Shown here: positions 9,927 through 64,000 of the stretch, in pieces
How positions within the stretch are numbered: the first letter of the stretch is position 1
Layout: each line of letters starts with the position of its first letter
The notes under the pieces: model-generated
Database searches by the model: none
The model's input: only the letters and a program-made list of their open reading frames with translations
What the model was told of the DNA's origin: nothing
Source of the DNA: Cyanoderma ruficeps
Taxonomy: Eukaryota > Chordata > Aves > Passeriformes > Timaliidae
DNA length: 64,000 nt
Assembly (NCBI GenBank): GCA_008694505.1
Contig: VZDJ01000623.1
Coordinates: forward strand, 18,347,754 to 18,411,753
Reading direction: 5' to 3'
Program-made: the position numbers and the translations under genes

Positions 9927-12900
9927 CATGGGCAGAGAGGGAACGTGAACCTGCCATCTCGATGAGGCTGGGGAGACCAGCTGGTGGGGGCTCAGATCTA
10001 CCTGGTGAGGAGGAGCCATTTGCCTTCGTGGCCCTGCTGGAGATGAGCACCAACCTTCCTCTCCTACAACTTTTCTCACATTCCCATGCCTGTCAGGGAT
10101 CCTTGGGGTGTAGGAGAGCACAGATGGAGTTGCAGCCATGAAGAAACTGTGCATTTATGGTGAGATGCAGCAACCACATGGGAGCAACCATTTACCTGAG
10201 ACCACTGGCATCCCACAGGGCAATCATTCCTGCTCTGCATAAGCCCTGTTTCCACACATGCTGCAAACATCTGAGCATCCTCCAGTCCTCCTCATTCTCA
10301 GGTGCCCAGACTTCTATCAGACCAGCCTCTTCACCACACACTACCTCCTGTCCTCCCCCTTGCAGGTGCCCTCCATCCCCAAGGGCACACTATCCCCACC
10401 ACGATGGTCAGGTGCTGAAAGCGGTACCTTTCTATAACAGAGGAAGGGGCAACTTTGGTTTTCCTTTTCCCCACTCTTGCCCTGCCATAGCCTAACAGGA
10501 CAATCTCCTCCCCTTGTCTGTGGGTGAGGGCATGCCATTCCCATGGGGGCTGAAGAACTTTTTAGTGTCTTGGCCATCTACTGGGACTATGACCAGTAAC
10601 AACCACTTTTCTTCAGAAGGATGGAGCTGTGTGTGAATTGGTCCCACCAAGTGTTTGCTTTTCCCTTGGGAAGCTCTGTACACCTGTACTGCAGCCTGGG
10701 ATTTATTCCAATTTTCATTTTGTCCCAGTGGCTGCTGGCACACAGTGGGGAGGGGGCCTATGCTCTGTAAGGGAGATGTAAACATCTCTCAGGTTTAAGC
10801 CATATCTTTCTACTTGAAGAAATCGTAAGAATATGTTTTTTGTAAATTGCAAGTGATGTTTTAAATACATTTTATCTCTCCTATCCTGTTTTGATCTTAT
10901 TTCAGCAAACTGGGAAAGGGAAAGAATACGGTATTCTTTACCTGATCCAGACTGTAGACATTTCTTATACATGAGCCTTTTGTTAAATGAAGTGATGACA
11001 AGTGAGAGGGCAGCATTAAGTTTCAGAGTTATCTGTGCCAAGAGGCACCCAAATCTTTCCAAGTTGCAATTTTGGAATATTTTGAGGCTAGAAATGCAAA
11101 ACATGAAGATCCTCCTTTGGAAAAAGGCTAAAGGACTGATGAATCATTGTAATGCAGCTCCAGATCTATGAAATATCAGGAGTGGATGGTGTTAAATCCC
11201 CCTCCCCATGCCTTGCATACACAGGTGGTTGATAACTTTTCATGGGTACCACTCATGTAGGGTATGTGAGCAGCCAAAGTAGGAGGTGGGGAGCACGTGG
11301 GTTAAGCGTGGTGTGCACCATGGGCTCCTAATCCTGTGCCTTGGTGTTCAAGTGAGGGACTTGGCTGTGGTTTCCCAACCTCTGCCTTTAATATGCATTG
11401 GGAAAAGCCACCTCAATGCTCTTTGATCCATGGATCTAACTGCTGCTTGGCCAGCATGCTCTAGTAACTCCCTGTACTCATCCTCAGAAACCTTGCCTAG
11501 GGAGAGCCTGGCCAGTTAGACCTGTGATTTCCTTTAATGCCTTACACTCTGTCACATCTCAGCTGCTATTTTAGTTGCTTCACAGCTAGCAAGGTCTGGC
11601 AACCTTACTAAGCACATGGCTGGTCATCTGACTCCCACACAAACTTTTCACCCAATAATTCCTACATGCAGTGATTAAGCTCAAAACTGACTGGAAGATT
11701 CAGTCCTTACCACAGAGGACAAGAAATGGAAACTCCCAGAGTCCAGTGTTTTTTACCCCAAAAGAAAAGATTGCAATTAATTTCCAGTCTGAGTACACTG
11801 ATGGTGTGTTCCCCCTTGCTGGATGCTCTCATCAGGAATTTCACAGTGCAAGGAGAAGTCTTGTCCACAACAAGAACCCGGGAGCCCTGATCTCACCCTT
11901 CTCCCTGGAGATGTCACCACAAGTGCACAGTGCAGAAAAGCCTCCCACAAGCCACTTGATACTTTTTAATTGGAGTATTTCACTTGGACATATGTTTTTT
12001 CATGTTACATTGCTTGGTGTGAATACAAAGAGGCCAGCAGATGCTAATACATAAGACACACAGTACACACACAGAGTCCCAATCCTGCCCAAAATGATGA
12101 GATGCATGGGATGCCAACAGAGCTGTAAGTGGAGGGATGAGCATGCTGGCACAGGAAAGATAACCCAGGACAGCTCTGGAAAACAGTGCCATGCTGCATC
12201 ATCTGCTGATTGTGCAGTGGGTGGCAGGGATGGCTGGAGACTCAGAAAAAACAGTGATGGTGTGGTGATGATAGGCATGTATCTAAGGACAGGTGGGATC
12301 CCTGGGACGGCTGGATCATGGCAGCTGGGGAAGGGAGAGAAATGCCAGAGATGGATGGTGAGAAGGCAGCTGGGGTCCCAGTGTAGTTTTGGTTGGTATA
12401 ACCATGCTCCCATCACCAGAGTGCTTTGGGTAGGGGATGATAGAGGAAAGGGATCTCCTAGCAGCCCTGTCTGGCTGGTAGATGTCTCTGTGCAGCATCT
12501 CACTCACTTTGATGGAGCAACCAAAGTTGTAAGTCACTGCTGCATCCCACTTGGACGTCACAGTCCTGGAGGTCTGGTAGGCAGCGGTGCCAAGTCTGCC
12601 TGGCACACCATGGTGTTGAGACATGAGCCCAGCTGAACTTAACAGAGCAGCACGTGACACCCCACAATATGGACTTCTACAAAAGCAGTCAAACCCAACC
12701 CAATGCACAGGACCAAGAGAGACTTCAGCATCTACTGAGATCCACGCAGTGTTGGTTATACCAACACCAGATCTTGGTGGACAATTGTCCCCTCTCTTGA
12801 TACCCCACACCCAGCCACGTGTTCCTTTGAAGCCTGGATTTTGGAAAGGCACCCCCCAGGCTTCTCTCCCTGCATCCTCCCAGACACAATGTGGTTTCAG

Positions 12901-13574
12901 CCTCCTCTCTGCCAGCAGGTCCCACCTCTGCTCCAAAGTAGGCTGCTCCGCACTGTGTGGCATTGGGTGGCAGATGAGACAAACAGATGAGTACAGATAA
13001 TCAAAGGTAGAGAAAAGCCCACCAAAATCAAGGGTGTGCTCTTGCTGTGAGTGGTTCAGGTCCAGCTAGGACTCATGAAGAGCTGCTTTATACAGAAACA
13101 CACACACACAAAGCACAATAAAATCATCAGCTGGTACAAACCTGATGGCCAAGTTCATGTTTGAATTACAGCTCAACATAGGCTCGGCTTTAGTCTTCCA
13201 AGCATGGGGTGTTCAAAACCTCTATATCCATATTGAAATTTGCTGTAAAAGTCCTCCCAAGGTTAATTTTTCTGGGCACAGGGAGCAAAAGGAGATAATT
13301 CATTTTCCAAGCTTCACTTCCAGCTGAGCCCTTAGTTTGGGAAAGATGTGCATTACCCAGCCTCTGGCAGTCATGGCTCTTGGGGAATCTCTGGGCAAGG
13401 GATTGTTCTGAAGGTTGCCCTCAGCCCCGAGTCAGCATCCAGATACCGGCATGAAATACAGGATTTTTTTTTTCCTTTTTAATATTTTAAAAAATAAATA
13501 GAAGAAGAAACAAAACTTCAAAATTTGTTCTTTAAATATTTCCAGCATTGCACGGATAGCACTTTAGTACTCTA
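9927..13574. other. Intergenic stretch between GDPD4 and MYO7A, including the unplaced GDPD4 3' UTR
   Basis: The first part must be GDPD4 3' UTR, but its end cannot be fixed. No AATAAA is evident soon after the stop; + strand AATAAA hexamers occur at 13117-13122 and 13493-13498. Overlapping open frames on both strands lie at 12094-12963 and match nothing I know. No CR1 was recognised. Confidence 0.5.
13117..13122 (+). promoter_or_regulatory. Possible poly(A) signal AATAAA for GDPD4
   Basis: Perfect hexamer on the + strand 3.2 kb after the GDPD4 stop. Such a long 3' UTR is possible but unproven; the hexamer could be chance. Confidence 0.25.
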
Positions 13575-13596
13575 GCCTGTTCGATCAAGTAGTTTG

Positions 13597-13602
13597 TTTA
13601 TT
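13597..13602 (-). promoter_or_regulatory. Likely poly(A) signal AATAAA for MYO7A
   Basis: On the - strand, AATAAA lies about 630 bases after the MYO7A stop. This would put mRNA cleavage near 13575-13585 and give a 3' UTR of about 650 bases. I saw no nearer perfect hexamer on that strand. Confidence 0.5.
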
Positions 13603-13850
13603 CTGATTCCTAGTTAAAATGTGCTCTTCCCAGCCTGCTTTTTCTTTCTGTACAGCTTAAGAACAGAGTATTCTTTTGTAATGACAGAAAAACAAGCTCT
13701 GCAGTGTTCATTGGACATCTTTCCAGCATGGGTCAGGGCTCTCTTATTCCTCTTCAAACCTGAAATTCCCAGGACTTCACCAAAAACCTGTTAGCATCTT
13801 AACAGCTCTCATATTTAAGAAGAAAAACAACAAATGAAAACAAAGCAAGC

Positions 13851-13872
13851 CACACACACACACACACACACA
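13851..13872. repeat. (CA)11 microsatellite
   Basis: Eleven uninterrupted CA units, in the proposed MYO7A 3' UTR. Confidence 0.95.
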
Positions 13873-14230
13873 AATCCTCTTCCAAGAGCCTTTGTGATGC
13901 CAACCGATGGGTTCAGGCAAACCTCTTGCTGGAGTGTCTTTGCCTTGGTCACTCTCTGAGAGCAGTGGTGTCCCCTGGAAATCTTTGAGGTGTAGGATTG
14001 AGTTGGGATGCAAGGTGAGGAAGGTGAGTTGGAGGTCAGAGATAGTCATCTTCGCTGGAAGGGGAGGTGGGATTGGAGCCCTCAAGGTCAGAGTCCAGTG
14101 AACTCCCTGATGGTGTTCGGCTCATCTTCCACATCTGGGAGGCAAAGGTTCTTGCCCAGCTGCACGGGTATCCCACAGCCCTCAGCTGGTGAATTAGCCC
14201 CATGACCACGTGCCAGTGGCTTCTTGCAGT

Positions 14231-64000
<49,770 letters not shown>

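Larger units (their letters stand above)
13580..14230 (-). other. MYO7A: MYO7A 3' UTR (proposed) with a UG repeat
   Basis: Non-coding stretch between the MYO7A stop and the proposed poly(A) signal. It holds a (CA)11 tract at 13851-13872, read as UG repeats in the mRNA. The 3' limit is inferred. Confidence 0.5.

Overview
The window is vertebrate, almost certainly bird, nuclear DNA. It holds split genes with vertebrate-type splice sites and many CR1 LINE fragments whose ends carry the bird-type repeat of TTCTATGATTCTAT. It also holds one SINE with a tRNA-Ile-like head and a CR1-like tail. From memory, that build resembles TguSINE1 of perching birds, so a passerine is likely but not proven. Two single ambiguous bases (4864 and 43283) suggest a draft assembly.

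Layout: two protein-coding genes lie tail to tail. GDPD4 (glycerophosphodiester phosphodiesterase domain containing 4) runs on the + strand from the left edge to a stop at 9924-9926. Nine exons are visible, giving about 368 codons with the whole catalytic domain and the last membrane segment; the N-terminal exons lie outside the window. A 4.3 kb gap (9927-14230) follows, which includes the MYO7A 3' UTR. MYO7A (unconventional myosin VIIa) fills the rest on the - strand. Its stop is at 14231-14233, and 45 exons run up to 64000, where a 13-base exon piece is cut by the window edge. The order MYO7A then GDPD4, tail to tail, is the same as on human chromosome 11q13.

I joined all 45 MYO7A exons by hand. 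Every junction keeps the reading frame, and together they give about 2,024 residues. This equals human residues 154 to 2177 of the shorter human isoform, so the gene looks intact from the P-loop to the C-terminus. Domain order is motor (from the P-loop), five IQ motifs, a charged single alpha helix, MyTH4-FERM, SH3, and a second MyTH4-FERM.

The main findings are about splicing. The intron at 22258-22757 is a textbook AT-AC U12-type (minor spliceosome) intron, and only that reading restores the conserved protein. The intron at 24551-24652 uses a GC donor. The donor of the exon at 24948 is followed at once by an in-frame stop, so the longer human isoform with a 38-residue insert cannot be made here by the same route. 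Other points are a tRNA-derived SINE, a CR1 copy with a decayed reverse-transcriptase end, two palindrome sites in introns, and a pair of overlapping long ORFs between the genes that I could not identify. I see no operon, CRISPR array, phage or mobile defence system, and no new multi-gene system. The two genes are neighbours and are not known to work in one pathway.
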